From positions 71,587 to 135,586 of the forward strand of contig JAKOGI010002159.1 in NCBI GenBank assembly GCA_029747015.1: 64,000 bases of DNA, in the 5' to 3' direction. The notes under the pieces were generated by a model that worked only from the letters and a program-made list of their open reading frames with translations, was not told where the DNA came from and did no database searches. Shown here piece after piece: positions 12,274-24,004 of this stretch (positions within the stretch are counted from its first letter, which is position 1; each line of letters begins with the position of its first letter). The DNA comes from Carnegiea gigantea (Eukaryota > Streptophyta > Magnoliopsida > Caryophyllales > Cactaceae). The translations under genes were made by a program, and so were the position numbers.

Positions 12274-12384
12274 ATTGTGTTTTTTCTTTAATTAAACCGC
12301 CAAATTAAATTTAAAAAAGAAAAAACAATTGTAATTGTGTTTTTCCTTAAATAAACCGCCAAATTAAATTTAAAAAAAAGGAAC
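12274..12384 (+). repeat. 59-bp direct duplication
   Basis: Two tandem copies with period 59: 'aaaccgccaaattaaattt' begins at 12294 and again at 12353, each preceded by 'aattgtgttttt' and followed by an A-rich run. It lies between the subterminal repeats and the GC-rich leader of the CACTA element and is unlikely to be coding. Confidence 0.8.
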
Positions 12385-13797
12385 AAAATTGGGTTAGAAT
12401 TGAAACTCAAGCCGTGCGCCATTTTCATGTCTGCCTCAATCTCACGCGCCCCCCACTGCTTCTCCAGTTTAACCCTACCCAGTTCGCCACGCGTCTGGTC
12501 TGCTCAGGTCGGTGGTGATCGGTGGCGAGGTTCCGGTGGTCATGTGGTGGTTTTTGCAGTTTGCAATTCGAGTCGTGGGCTTGAAATTCCGGCGTCTCCT
12601 GGCTTCCGGCAGCAAGGATTCCGGCCAGTCGCTCAATCTAGAGTCAGTATCATCATCCCCTTTCTCTCTTTATCTGAATTGTATGGCCTGAAATTGAAAA
12701 TTAGGGATTGTATTGTGTGCCTTTGAAATTGCTTCAATTGAACTCTCTATTATTGTCCTTAGGTTTTACGTTTAGTCTTGATGGAAATTGCTTCAAGTGA
12801 ATTGTATCGCCAGTCGCTCAACCAGAACATTTAGCCATTCTCACGTACTGTTGCCTCTTTGTTTACTTGAATGGTTATCCTTTGAAATGTTTGTGGATAT
12901 CTTCAATGGTTGTGAATTTAGAAGGGGAAAAGACTGAGAAATCACCAACTATTGTCCACTGCCTCGATGTTGGATGAAAAGCTTCCTCACAATCCTTTTT
13001 CCTATCTCCACTGCCTCCATGAGAGTGAAATGAGAGAGACGCCCAATGCAGAGATTTGACAGAAGGGGAATATACATAATACATATTATGTTTCACCATT
13101 GCAAATAAAAATCCATAAAAACCAGAACAAATGTCAGTTGTTTGAAGTACAGAAGTGGACCTACTGTTTTTGATGACTGATATCATATAAGATCATTACG
13201 TAGAATGATTACTACGATAGTTTCAACCTTCAAAACTAATGTCAAAATGGAAGTGAGTAAATTTCAGTAATCATGCCTTTGCTCTTCCCGTTATCAAATG
13301 CAGTTCTAGGCACCTTTTGATATAATTCTTTTTAGTTGTCTACATATCTTTTAATTCTTTCATCATCCATACTTTTGACATATTTCCTGCAGCTGATGTA
13401 TAATTCCCTGCTTCTTCCTTCTATATCATTCTTTCAATGGTCAAATGACACAACCTTTAGCAGTTTCATCGCACCACCAATGATGATAACGATGATAAAA
13501 TTAAATATGCAAACAAATAATAAAAACACCCAGCTTGTGAAATATAATTTTCCAGACGTAATAAAACCCTTAAAACTAAAAACAAAAATTAAAAACGTAA
13601 CTTTTTAGGTTGTCTTCGTATGTTATGGAATTTTATTATTTTTTCAACTATGGTTTAATATGTTTTTGCATAGTCAGGTTGTGTTTAAGATCTTCATTAC
13701 ACATCTCTTTTTAATTTTTTCCTTATGGGGTTTGTGTGAATGAACAGGGTTATAGTTCACTTTTATATGTTACTAATTAATCATGCTTTGTTTTTAG
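12385..13797 (+). other. CACTA 5' leader: GC-rich exon-like block, then intron-like sequence
   Basis: A GC-rich island (about 12400-12650) stands out from AT-rich surroundings, followed by about 1.1 kb of AT-rich sequence with intron-like composition that ends 'tttgtttttag' at 13797, a good 3' splice site 18 bp before the transposase ATG. The plausible reading is promoter, non-coding first exon and leader intron of the transposase gene. The frame open at 12400-12726 (108 codons) has no domain I recognise. A captured host-gene exon is an alternative. Confidence 0.45.
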
Positions 13798-13815
13798 GTC
13801 CTACCACTCCTTTAA

Positions 13816-15312
13816 GTGGATAAAAGTTGGATTAATGTGAATAGGACATCAACTGAATATATTAAAGGAGTTGAATCATTCTTAGATTTTGCTTTCACCA
13901 ATGCTGGGGATAGTAAGGTAATCATTTGCCCTTGTAACCGGTGCAAGATTGGGCACAATCGTTGGTTTAATAGAGATGAAGTGGCATACCATCTCATGTT
14001 TTATGGATTTTGGCCTAGCTACACATAATGGGTGCATCATGGGGAATTATTTTCTGTGCAATCTACTTCAGTACCTCAAAATGTAAGCCATAATGACGCT
14101 AGTGTTAAACCTAGCTTTGAAGGTAATGTCAACACTACTGGATTGTTGAACGATATCTTTGGGATATGTAATGAAGGAAACATTGAAAATAATGCTGCTA
14201 ACAACATATGGGACATTGGAGATCCAATGTTGGGGTAGATGATCAGTTTGTTGATGAATTTATGTGCAACAATGGAATAAATGAGGGAGAGAGCGATGAA
14301 GATGTTGGGTATAGAATGCTAGTAGAGCAAGCTGAGCAGGAACTGTATCCAGGATCGAGTTTTTCAAAACTGTCTTTTATTTTGCACTTTTCATTTGAAA
14401 TCCATATATGGTTGGTCTGTTAAGTCATTTGATATATTGGTCCAACTCATAGTAACTGTTTTACCCTAAGTTAATCTGTTTCCATCATCTTGGAGTAAAT
14501 GTAAGCAGTTGAAGAAGGATTTAGGGCTTAGCTATAAAAAGATCCATGCTTGTCCTAATGATTGTATCCTGTATTGGGATGAGAGGGAAAACCAAGATGA
14601 GTGTGACAAATGCCATGTTTCCTAATGGAAGGACAAGGACAAGAAAGTGGCAAATAAGGTTTTGCGTTACTTCCCTCTTATGCCAAGGTTACTTAGGATG
14701 TATAAATCCTCTAAAATAGCAGAAGATATGCTTTGGCACCATAAAGAGAGGGTTAAAGATGGAATCCTTAGGCATCCAGCAGGCGCAAAAGCATGGAAGG
14801 ACTTTGATGAACAGAATTCTCATTTTGCTTCTAATCCTCGTAATGTCCGATTAGGACTTGCTACGGATGGATTTAACCCTTTTCGTATAATGAGTAGCAC
14901 ACATAGTACTTGGCCTGTGCTTTTAATTCCATATAATCTACCCCCATGGCTTTGTATGAAACAATCTTCTATCATTCTATCCATGATAATTCCTAGGGAA
15001 AAGGCTCCCGGTATGGACATTGATGTCTACCTTCAACCTCTAGTTAAAGAATTGTTAGAGTTGTGGGACGAGGTAGATGCATTTGATGCATACTCAAAGA
15101 CAAAGTTTAAACTGCGTGGGATTCTTCATTCTACTACTAGTGATTTTCCTGTGTACGCAAACTTATCTGGATGGAGTACTAAGGGTCATTTTACTTGTCC
15201 ATATTGTGCTATAGATACACATTCCATGTGGTTAGAGAATGGACGTAAATTTTGCTACATGGGCCATAGGAAATGTGCAACAAGAAGGGACAAAAAATGG
15301 AGGAAATGTTAG
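13816..15312 (+). pseudogene. TNP2-type CACTA transposase, broken and C-terminally truncated
   Basis: Transposase of the TNP2/Transposase_21 family. ATG at 13816. N-terminal transposase-associated domain: 'MDKSWINVNRTSTEYIKGVE' (13816-13875) and the zinc-binding block 'CPCNRCK' (about 13929-13949), then 'YHLMFYGFWPSYT'. An in-frame TAA at 14026-14028 precedes 'WVHHGELF'. The frame shifts near 14230 and back near 14390, where one extra T in a T run separates 'KLSFILHF' from 'HLKSIYGWS'. From there the TNP2 core is open except for two stops: 'KKIHACPNDCILYWDE' (about 14538-14585), 'CDKCHVS', 'YFPLMPRLLRMYKS' (about 14668-14710), 'RNVRLGLATDGFNPF', 'MIIPREKAPGMDIDVYLQPL', 'YANLSGWSTKGHFTCPYC', ending at 15312. 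The remaining catalytic region and C-terminal domains are absent, replaced by non-coding sequence. Confidence 0.92.
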
Positions 15313-15533
15313 CCCTTGATTCCCCTCTCCCATTTTAGACGTTACACATGGATTTTAGTTGAGAAATATTGACTATGTATTTATGTCACATTCTTAGAAT
15401 ATATTTTCAGTCTTAGGATGCATCCGGGATACTTCATTTCTATTTTACTATCACAGTACTTGTTAATTCTTAATAGCAACAATTATTCCAATAATTATTA
15501 TGATTTTGTCGTATTATTTTTGTAATTTTATAG

Positions 15534-15660
<127 letters not shown>

Positions 15661-15877
15661 TTACAATGCTCAAGATTTTATTTTTGAAGGTTTATATTAT
15701 TACCAAAAATTGAAAAATTATTGAAGGCGCCAAAGGTTGTTAAAAAAGTTCCCGCCAAATTATTTGCGAATTCCTTCAAAAGTTAGTTAGTTGTTTAAAA
15801 GTTAGTTGAATAGGTTCAAGTTGCAACACTTATAAGAGCAGTGATAAGGAGCGTAGATGTTCACAATGAGCTAAATT

Positions 15878-16116
15878 TCCCCACACTTATATGTGCAACA
15901 CAATACCCACATATACATAAGTGGGGAAAGACATCATTCCCCACGCTTATAAGTGTAGGAAACGTAACCCTTGCCGCAGATATCAAGCGCGGGGAATATT
16001 TCCCCACTCTTTCAATCGGCACGCTTAGCTTAAGTGCGGCGAAGAATACCTGCTGCACATATATCCGTGGGCAAATACAATTTGAAGTGTGGAGAAAGAC
16101 AGTTTTTCCTATAGTG
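15878..16116 (+). repeat. Right subterminal palindromes and terminal inverted repeat of CACTA
   Basis: At least five copies of the palindromic unit occur: 'ccccacacttatatgtg' (about 15879), 'cccacatatacataagtgg' (about 15909), 'ccccacgcttataagtgt' (about 15940), then 'atatcaagcgcgggg' and 'cgcttagcttaagtgcgg' with CG-rich arms, followed by the TIR ending TATAGTG at 16116. The units mirror the left end (12026-12245). Confidence 0.8.
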
Positions 16117-16119
16117 AAG

Positions 16120-17215
16120 CCACAACAACAACAACAGCAATAAGAAAATAAACAGATAATTTTGGTCTCCCCTATCAAATAAACAACTGTCATGACAAAC
16201 CCAATAGCGCCAGTCTTTAGGTACATTCCTAAGCGTTGTCAAAAGGATGTTGAATCACCTAGTGAATGTACAATTCCCAAAAGCACAACAAAGGCTAACA
16301 TCAAGTTCAAGGAAACCAGTTGGCAGATCCTCAAAGGAAAAGGTGTGTTTCTAGTTCATAACAAAGCAAATTGACCAAGGTCCTTGGTTTTATCGCTTCT
16401 TCCAGTGGCTCACTCCAAGAAGAAAGTGAATTGCCAAGGATATGCACTAGCGATGGGTTTGATCCAAGCGTATACAAACTAATGAAAAGTGCTCGTTATG
16501 ACTTTAGCAAGCCAACATCTTTGGGACATATCATCAAAGTTAAGCCTTACAGACTCAATGATACACAACAGATGACACATAATTAAGGGGGCGAACATGT
16601 AACACCTAAAATTGGACTTGGTTACATGCCAACAAACTTATAAGGATTTCAAGATGGCGTAAGGACAAATAATCACTTGCAACATATTATATCTGAGGAG
16701 GTTAATGATAGTGAGGATGGAAATACTAAGACCAACCCAAAGACATTGGTGTTTGACAGGTTGCAACTGCCTAGGTCACAACAATGCCTTTTTGTGTTTA
16801 GCATAGTAAGGAAGGGCAAAATTTTAAAACCCTATATCTTCCACAGGTTAAAAGGAGATAAGTAGTCTAAAGCCTTAGTCTTTACCAGAATCAAGATAGG
16901 TGAGATGTTATCAAGCTCATAATCTTCACAAGAAAGAGATTCGATGTTCAATTGCCTTAGCAAAATAAATGAAGTCCAAAGTTTCATTCCGTCATATATG
17001 AAGTGCGTATCTACTCTAGACGTAAAGATACGTGGCTCTCCAAAAGTAAAGAGGCATACCCTAGTTCTCATCAATCATGGGGCTAATGTTAGATTAAAAG
17101 AAAGAACCAGAGAGGAGAAACAAACTTCTTCTGATAACATCATAGTTTAAGAGGTAGACAGCTTGGATTCTTAAATAGAACTTATTGAAACACCAGAAAC
17201 GTAAGAAGATGGGGG
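16120..17215 (+). pseudogene. Protease-RT linker of Tat element A, resumed after CACTA
   Basis: Retroelement coding resumes directly after the CACTA target duplication with 'PVFRYIPKRCQKDVESP' (about 16208-16258). It continues through 'DGFDPSVYKLMKSARYDFSK' (about 16454-16513), 'IGLGYMPTNL' (about 16612), 'VFDRLQLPRSQQCLFVF' (about 16750) and 'FIPSYMKCVSTLDVK' (about 16984). These resemble the long, poorly conserved spacer between protease and RT in Tat-type polyproteins. Open stretches reach 60-80 codons but are separated by stops. This proves that sequence on both sides of the CACTA element belongs to one retrotransposon. Confidence 0.8.
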
Positions 17216-17239
17216 TAAGCCATAGTTGATAAGCTAAAA

Positions 17240-18680
17240 GGGTTAAATCTCTAATCTATGGATAAACCTCCCCCTATCTATGTGAGCTGCATGCTCACAT
17301 AAAGAGGGAAAAGAGCATTTCAAGATCCTCTTTGAATACAAAGATGTGGTTGCATAGAGTTAAAAGGAAATGTCTGGGTTAGTTCCTGAGGTTGTGCTTC
17401 ATCACTTGTTTATTAAAAAGTGTGTTTCACCTAAAAAGGAACCATAGTGGCATTTTCACCCCAAGTCAACAAACAAGTTGATGTTGGGTACATACGTGAT
17501 GTGAAATACCTATACTAGAATGCAAACATAATCCTAGTAAGGAAGTAGAATGGCCAACTTTGTATTTACGTGGATTTTTCGAGGACATAGTGATGCATGT
17601 GCAAAAGCTCACTTTCCACTTTCGGTCACTGAACTCATGACTGATGCTACCACTAGTCATGAAGCCTCATCCTTCATGGATTGCACCATAGGCTATAACC
17701 AAATTCAAATGGCAATAGCAAATCAAGAGGCCGCATCATCGCGCACACTAAAGGGCATTTTGTGCTATAAGGTGATACGTTTTAGGCTTGAAAAATACGA
17801 GAGCAACCTGTTAAAGGGTGATGCAAACTAATTTCAAAGACATGTTACACAAAATTGGGAAATGCTATATGGATGACCTGGTGGTTAAGTCCACAAAGAG
17901 ATCAGATCATTTGTAAGATCTATATATGTCATATCTTGGAAAGATTATGATAATACCAACTAAAGATAAATCCACTAAAGTGTACATGTGGTATCATATT
18001 AGGAAATTCTTAGTCTTTACTGTCTGACATATAGGTATAGAAATTGACCAAGCTAAGATAAAAGTAATTCGAGACATACCTCCACCAAAGGACCTCAAAG
18101 AACTGTAAGGTTTACAAGGATACGTGGCATATATCAGAAGGTTCATATCAAATCTTGTTGGTTGTTGTCACCCTTTCAGCATTTTCATGAAAAAAGATGC
18201 GTCTTTTGAATGGGATGACTAATGCCAAAAGGCTTTTGATAGCATGAAAAAGTACTCGTAAAGTCCTCTGGTGTTGGGAGCATTGGTTTCTAGCAAGCTT
18301 CTTCTCCTTTAAATTATAGTGCAAGAATGTTTTCTTAGAGCATTATGTGCCCAGGAAAATCCTAAAGGAAAGGAGCGATCTCTTTACTACTTGAGTCGGG
18401 CATTGGTTTAGGCTGAACTTACCTATTCACCAATAGAAAAGATATGCTTAGGTTTCATGTTAATCATTTAAAAGTTGAGGCATTAGATGCAGGCTCACAC
18501 TGTGTATCTTATATCCAAAGCTGATTCGATTAAGTACATTTTGTCAAGGCTGGTTCTGAATAAGTGACTAGTAAAGTGGGAAGTTAAGGGCCAAGCATTG
18601 GCAGAGTTTTTAGCAAATCATCTGGTCCCTGATGAGTGGGAACTAAATGATGATCTTCCTAGAGAGAAGATGTTCCTTGT
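17240..18680 (+). pseudogene. RT and first RNase H of Tat element A
   Basis: RT blocks: 'EHFKILFEYKDVVA' (about 17316), 'KEMSGLVPEVVLHHL' (about 17365), 'HEASSFMDCTIGYNQIQMA' (about 17659-17715), and the active site 'CYMDDLVVKS' (about 17860-17890) with YMDD intact. The connection has 'GIEIDQAKIKVIRDIPPPKD' (about 18033-18092), 'AYIRRFISNLVG' (about 18128), 'MKKDASFEWDD' (about 18187). RNase H: 'AQENPKGKERSLYYLSRAL' (about 18350-18405), 'YSPIEKICLGF', 'ISKADSIKYILSR' (about 18511), 'KGQALAEFLANHLVPDEWEL' (about 18589-18648). A segment of the palm/thumb (about 17770-18030) is poorly readable. Many stops; non-functional. Confidence 0.85.
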
Positions 18681-19105
18681 CAAGGTCCTGCCACCATAGG
18701 AAATGTACTTTGATGGTATTGCGCATCATGATAGTGTAGGAGCAGGCGTCGTACTTGTCTCCCCTAAAAAGCACTTCTTCCATATTCATTTATGCTAATG
18801 TAACTATGCCCCAATAATATGGCTGAATATTAAGTACTCTAGCCTTCAAATGGCAATTAAGATGGGGATCAAAGACTTTGACGTATGTGGTGACTCATAA
18901 TTAGTCATCAATTAACTTCTAGAAGAATTTGGAGTAAAGAAAGATGACCTTACCCCATATCATAAATATGCCTTACGACTGTTGGATAGGCTAAAAATGG
19001 TTAAGTTAGAACATGTTCCTAGGAGTGCCAACAAGATGGCTAACGCGCTTATAAACCTTGCAGCCACTTTGGCACGGGGGCAGGAGAGAGCATGAATGTT
19101 CCACT
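18681..19105 (+). pseudogene. Second (archaeal-type) RNase H of Tat element A
   Basis: After the first RNase H the frame reads 'MYFDGIAHHDSVGAGVVLVS' (about 18702-18762), 'LQMAIKMGIKDFDVCGDS' (about 18845-18897), 'LVINQLLEEFGVKKDDLTPY' (about 18901-18960), 'LEHVPRSANKMANALINLA' (about 19008-19062). The FDG, GDS and late aspartate positions fit the RNase H fold. Presence of a second, archaeal-type RNase H between the first one and integrase is diagnostic of the Tat lineage in plants. Stops and frameshifts break it. Confidence 0.8.
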
Positions 19106-20445
19106 TTATGGTCAATGAGTTATTACATCTCCTAAAGATGAAAGTGAGAAAGAAGTCAAAGCAATCTTCGCTTACAAGATAGATAAAGAAGATTGGAGCC
19201 AACCACTTATTGACTACTTGGAACATGAGAAGCTAGCAACTAACTTTATCGTAAAAGAGAAATCTAACTGAGAGCATCAGGCTTCCTCTATCACAAAGGA
19301 ACATTACATTGGTGCTCTTTCCTTGGTCTCTACTTATAATGTTAAGATGAAGATGAAGGAAAACAAGTAATGAAAAAAGCCGATGCTGGTGTGAGGGGTG
19401 CATATTAGTTGGGAACCAAGTTATATGACCGTGTCAAAAGAATGGGTTATTATTAACCCACCATGGTAGGTGATTGTATTGATTACACAAAAAGGTGTGA
19501 TGCTATGTCCATGCTAACTTCATTCACTAGCCTCCAGAGCTACTCCATCCAACCATAGCAACTTGGCTTTTTGAGGCATAGGGACTTGATATTGTAGGAC
19601 CTCTTACTCCTAGATCTTCTGCTGGTCACTTGTACATCTTGGCTGCCACCGACTATTTCTCTAAATGGGCAGAAGCTATTGCATTAAAAGAAGTGAAAAA
19701 GGAGAATGTTGTCGACTTCATTCGAACACACATCATCTATTGATATGGCATGCCTCATATATTATCAAAGATAATGGCAAACCGTTCGTTAACAAATTGA
19801 TGAGTAACCTTTATGAGAAGTTCAAGTTTTCCTAACATAAGTTGCCAATATACCATGCACCTAGAAATGGTCAAACAAAAGCTTTCAATAAAACATTATG
19901 CAACCTACTGGAAAGGGCCATGTCGAAATCCAAGAGACACTGGCATGAGAAACTAGGGAAGGTTTTTTGGGCATATAGAACCACATATAGCATGGAAACA
20001 CAATCAACCTCTTATGCTCTAGTATATGGAGTAAAAGTCATTGTACCACTAGAAATTCAAACCCCGTCATCGTGTATTGCTACACAAGAAGGTTAAAGTG
20101 AAGGTGAAAATCACCAATTTTGCTTAGCAGAGTTAGAGGCCATTGATGAGAAAAGACTTCAAGATCAGCAAAAATTAGAATGCTATCAGGCTAGCCTAAC
20201 TTGAGCATTAAAAAAAAAAAAAAAACATGAAACTACATTCATTTCAAGTTGGGGATCAAGCACTTGCACTAGGGTGGTCAATCATCCTGACTCATAAGAC
20301 AGAAAACAAATTCACTCCCAAATGGAAAGGAACTTAGGTTATCCATGAGGTATACACAAATAATGACTACAAGGTAGTTAATAGACAAAGGGATCGAATT
20401 GGAGCAATGAATGGCAAGTTCTTAAAGTGCTACTTCCCTTAAGGA
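19106..20445 (+). pseudogene. Integrase of Tat element A
   Basis: Integrase inserts the DNA copy into the host genome. The zinc-finger part is barely legible. Core: 'GLDIVGPLTPRSSAGHLYI' (about 19582-19640), 'AATDYFSKWAEAIALKEVKK' (about 19642-19700), then 'YHAPRNGQTKAFNKTLCNLL' (about 19849-19910; second catalytic aspartate region decayed) and 'KVFWAYRTTYSMETQSTSYA' (about 19959-20018). The C-terminal part is interrupted by a poly-A run near 20212-20225 and ends 'NGKFLKCYFP' near 20410-20440. One stretch (19842-20096) stays open for 84 codons; the rest has stops. Confidence 0.8.
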
Positions 20446-20504
20446 AAATGATTGATTAGCTCTCATGCAAGAGTCTAAACCGTTCACACATACGCATATT
20501 TAAA

Positions 20505-20625
20505 AAAAAACTTTGTAATGCTCCTAACCCACAAAAGTATAAACTATGAACAGCAAAACCAAAAAAAAAGTTTATGATACTCCTGGGATGTAAGAGTAAA
20601 AACTATGAACGGTAATCCAAATAAT
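20505..20625 (+). repeat. 59-bp direct repeat after integrase
   Basis: Two imperfect copies with period 59: 'aaactatgaa' occurs at 20541 and 20600, with surrounding words 'tgctcctaaccca' / 'tactcctgggatg' in register. Non-coding 3' region of element A, before the end of the antisense gene. Confidence 0.6.
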
Positions 20626-20869
20626 TAAAGTATACTTTGTTGAACTATATGATAAATGATGTTATTGGGAATTACAAGTTTTCATAAGTACATAGGTTGC
20701 TTGATAAACAAATCGACAAGTGCAGTCAAACATAAGACTTAAAAAAAGAAGGCAAGGGGGGGACAAAACACATTTCTTGTGATAGAGAACACAAAGCTTA
20801 TTACAAATGTTCATTACGTGCCTAAAAAAAATAAAAAATGAACAAAACAGACTAAGTAATAAATCAGTC

Positions 20870-23640
20870 GGTGTCCATTCAACCATTAAGGTTGAGTGAA
20901 GATTCCATCTCCACCATAACCTACTCATGTCTCTCTAACTCCTTCATATCATTAGGTGATAGAGTGGGTAGAACTTTAAGGCTAGCAAGAACCTTAGATT
21001 TCTTATCAACTTCCTTCTCATCAATTGATAATAGAGTCGATTTAGCCTGGACATCATCCTTTAGCTAGTGCTCTTCTTCTTAGATAATACAAAGTGCTTC
21101 CTCTAAGTTAACAATTTTCTGGGTTACTCCTTCATGTGTCTCCATTAATGCATCATGATCTGCACGAAACATAGCAACATGGGATCGCGTGAGTTTGACT
21201 TGCTTAGCATACATAGCCTTCTCCGACCCCACATCATTGGGATGACGGTACATAGAAGGTGCTTTCTTTAATGATAAGAAAGCAGATATAACACTTTTAT
21301 AGTCCTCCACCTTCTTTCTCAAGGGGTTTGGGTCCTTATAGCATCGTTTAATTCCCTTATATGTCATTGAGGCTTCATGGAGTTTTGCCTCCTCTTCTTC
21401 ATCAGATCCCATTACTTATATAACGATAGTGATAATGCTTTAGGAGCCAAGTCTTGCACGAAAAGAAATGGCAGAAGAAGCAACAAAACAAGAAGGCATT
21501 CCTTTTGAATCCCTAGGTATAGCAATATATGTAGCAATAGTGAGTAATCCCTTCACATCTACTTTAAGAGAATTTAGCCCATCAACTGAATGTTGGCTAT
21601 TGGTAGGTAACGCATGCAAATATTTTATCCCTCTTGAAGTTGAATCTCTAACTGCATGAGGTGAAGTTAACCTTCTCACGATGTCAATGTATTTGCCTAT
21701 TCCCAAGTGTGCTCTAGGGATGATTTAGCGATGAGAGTAACTTCCTCAAGTAGTTGTTCATCAATAACAGGTGTAGCCTCCTATACCAGGTTGAACTCAC
21801 CAATCTTGCAAAAAAAAGAAGATTAAATAAAATAAGTGCAGTATCATTCCGTGCTTACCTAAAAAAAAGAACTGAAGAAACAAAAAGACAAAAGAAAGGA
21901 ATGGACACCATCAAGGTTAGCTTGTTCGGCAAAATAGCTCTCAGCATCATAAAAAAAATTCGTCCCCTATGCTTACCTTACTATCTCTTAGAATCACAGT
22001 CTCACACCTTTTGTGTCCTCAGAGTCTGAAATCAGAGTCTGGTTCACTGTCATCGCCTTTCGCTAGGTTCTGCTTTGTATAGTAAGACAAATTCCTAGGG
22101 TCTGATAAGCCTCTTTGTAAGACTTTTGTTCCTCAGCATCTGAGTCTTCTATAGGATCTTTTCATTTCTTCCGCTCAACCTTTTTCGATAAGCCTAACTT
22201 CACATCTTTCCTATGTATGGATAAGTTCGCTTTTGTACTCTTCATAAGGATAAAGTCACCAGTTCTAAGGTCAATGATAGTCACCTTAAATGACCAATTC
22301 TTATATGCTAAAGTGACATATTGTCAAGGAGCAACAGGGAAGAACATCTTGAGATATACTCTCTAAAAATAAGAGCCTCTTCCAATATTGAAGGGCATCT
22401 TTGTATGATGTTGCTTGAGTACAAGGATCCTCAAGAAGCATCCAAGGGATTCCTAGACAGAACCTAAATTGTCTGCTAAATCATTGTGAGTTGTAGTGTT
22501 CAACATAGAAAGTTGTGCCGCAGTGAATAGGAAAGAAGCCATCTCGAAGAGATATTAGGTGACCAGCCTTATCTTCATTTAAGTCACCTTTATCAACAAG
22601 GATCTCTGATCGATTATTTCTTAACGTAAGACATCCCTAGTTAGGGATTTCCCCTTCATGAATAAGTTTATAGGCATCACCAATGTTGATGTGTTTCGTT
22701 TGGGGCCAGAATAGCGCCCCATCAAGGGACCTAGAGGTATGGGTTATGATACGTGAGGGGCTTTAAAGTAGTTGTACAAGCTATTCATAAAAGTAATGGC
22801 CTAGAAATAATGAATGTGAATAGGAAGCCTTCACAGCATTGGTATACTTAAACCATGACAAATGCATAGTAACACTGGAATTGCCAAACTAAAGGTGCAT
22901 CCAGATGTCATTAAGTTGGCCATCTCAAAGGTTCCTTCCCCTGTCTTGCCAAGGCTTTTGAAGACACTTAATTCATCTGACTTCAACAAATATCTTGATT
23001 TTGAATTTAGTCATTGGTGTTATGGGTCTTCATAGGAATCGAATTACGACGGCGAGAGCACGTTCGTGGGTTATGAATAAACCTTTACTTGCACCAAAAA
23101 TCAATCCAAGCTTTGGCAATAACTTCCTTCTCACAGTTGTGTGCCTTTTCTTAACTTCTAAAAACAACAAACAAGAATCTACAAGAAGATGGAATGACCT
23201 TTTGATCTTGCTTATCCTGATAATTGAAAATTTGAATGCTAGGGACGGTCTTATCATATATCCTACCATTAATTGGGAGGCCACTAAATCTATGCAAATG
23301 CCATAAAGATATGGAGATTTCGCTAGTTATAGTATGAAGAGTACTGGTTATAGGGCACCACCTCTTGCAAAAAGTGGAAAGAATATGAACATCGTGACTG
23401 TAGGAGTGAAATGAAGCATACACTGCTTGATATAGTGAACAACTCTGTAAGTTCTCCTCAAAACAAGAGAGTACATGCTCAGTGTCCATTCCTAATGTAG
23501 GTGTATTTGACCAGACTTTCTATCAAACAACATGTTTGGTCCCCATCAAAACTTCCAAGATAAGATTTGTAGCTCAAGCATGGGAAACTCAATAATCAAG
23601 CTAGATTTTTCATAGTGCATACTTTGAAACAAATAGGTGG
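20870..23640 (-). pseudogene. Antisense plant mobile domain (PMD)-type gene in Tat element A
   Basis: On the minus strand, opposite to gag-pol, a long protein can be followed through several frames. N-terminal block (about 23489-23250): 'VYASFHSYSHDVHILSTFC', 'WCPITSTLHTI', 'SISLWHLHRFSGLPINGRIY', matching the start of the aminotransferase-like plant mobile domain (PF10536), with the W-C, SLW and GLP-G positions kept. Next 'WIDFWCK' (near 23090); then 'GYLYEWLVQLL'-like (about 22780), 'GEIPN', 'LDGALFWPQTKHIN' (about 22735-22690), 'FFPIHCGTTFYVEHYN' (about 22540-22490) and 'RQFRFCLGIPWMLLEDP' (about 22485-22430). The C-terminal part is charged and probably coiled-coil: 'EEEEAKLHEASMTYKGIKRC' near 21400 to 'MKELERHE' near 20930. 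Total would be about 900 residues. Stops and frameshifts kill it. The PMD is known from host proteins and from transposons; its role here is unknown. Confidence 0.78.
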
Positions 23641-24004
23641 TTGAATCATCCTCCACGCCTTTCTCCACTTGAATTGATAACACCAGAGGAAAAGAGAATT
23701 GCCTATAATAGGCACTTGGTTAGCCTTTAGCTTACGCAATGAATGGTGGACAAGGAATGAAGTCATCCTTCTTATCTACCATCGAGAGAAAGAGCTTGCC
23801 ATCTCACTAAAATTCCTTAAGGTGAACCATTATGAATCACCTAAAAATGAAAAACATAAAGTTAGTTTCTTTTTTATAGGGAGGAAACAGGCAACTATAA
23901 TAGCATCCAAGAAGCAAAATAAAAAAAAGGAAAAGAAAGGAGAGAGGCGAAAAAAATCAATCCAGGAAGTTACTTATTCACCATCAAACTACACTTACTT
24001 GTCG

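Noticed and set aside
12400..12726. Possible small gene in the CACTA leader
   Set aside because: No recognisable domain; better explained as a non-coding first exon. Kept as a leader feature.
16599..16612. TGTAACACCT as the start of a chromovirus LTR
   Set aside because: The sequence is in frame with the Tat linker protein around it, and no LTR-like sequence follows; the match is chance.
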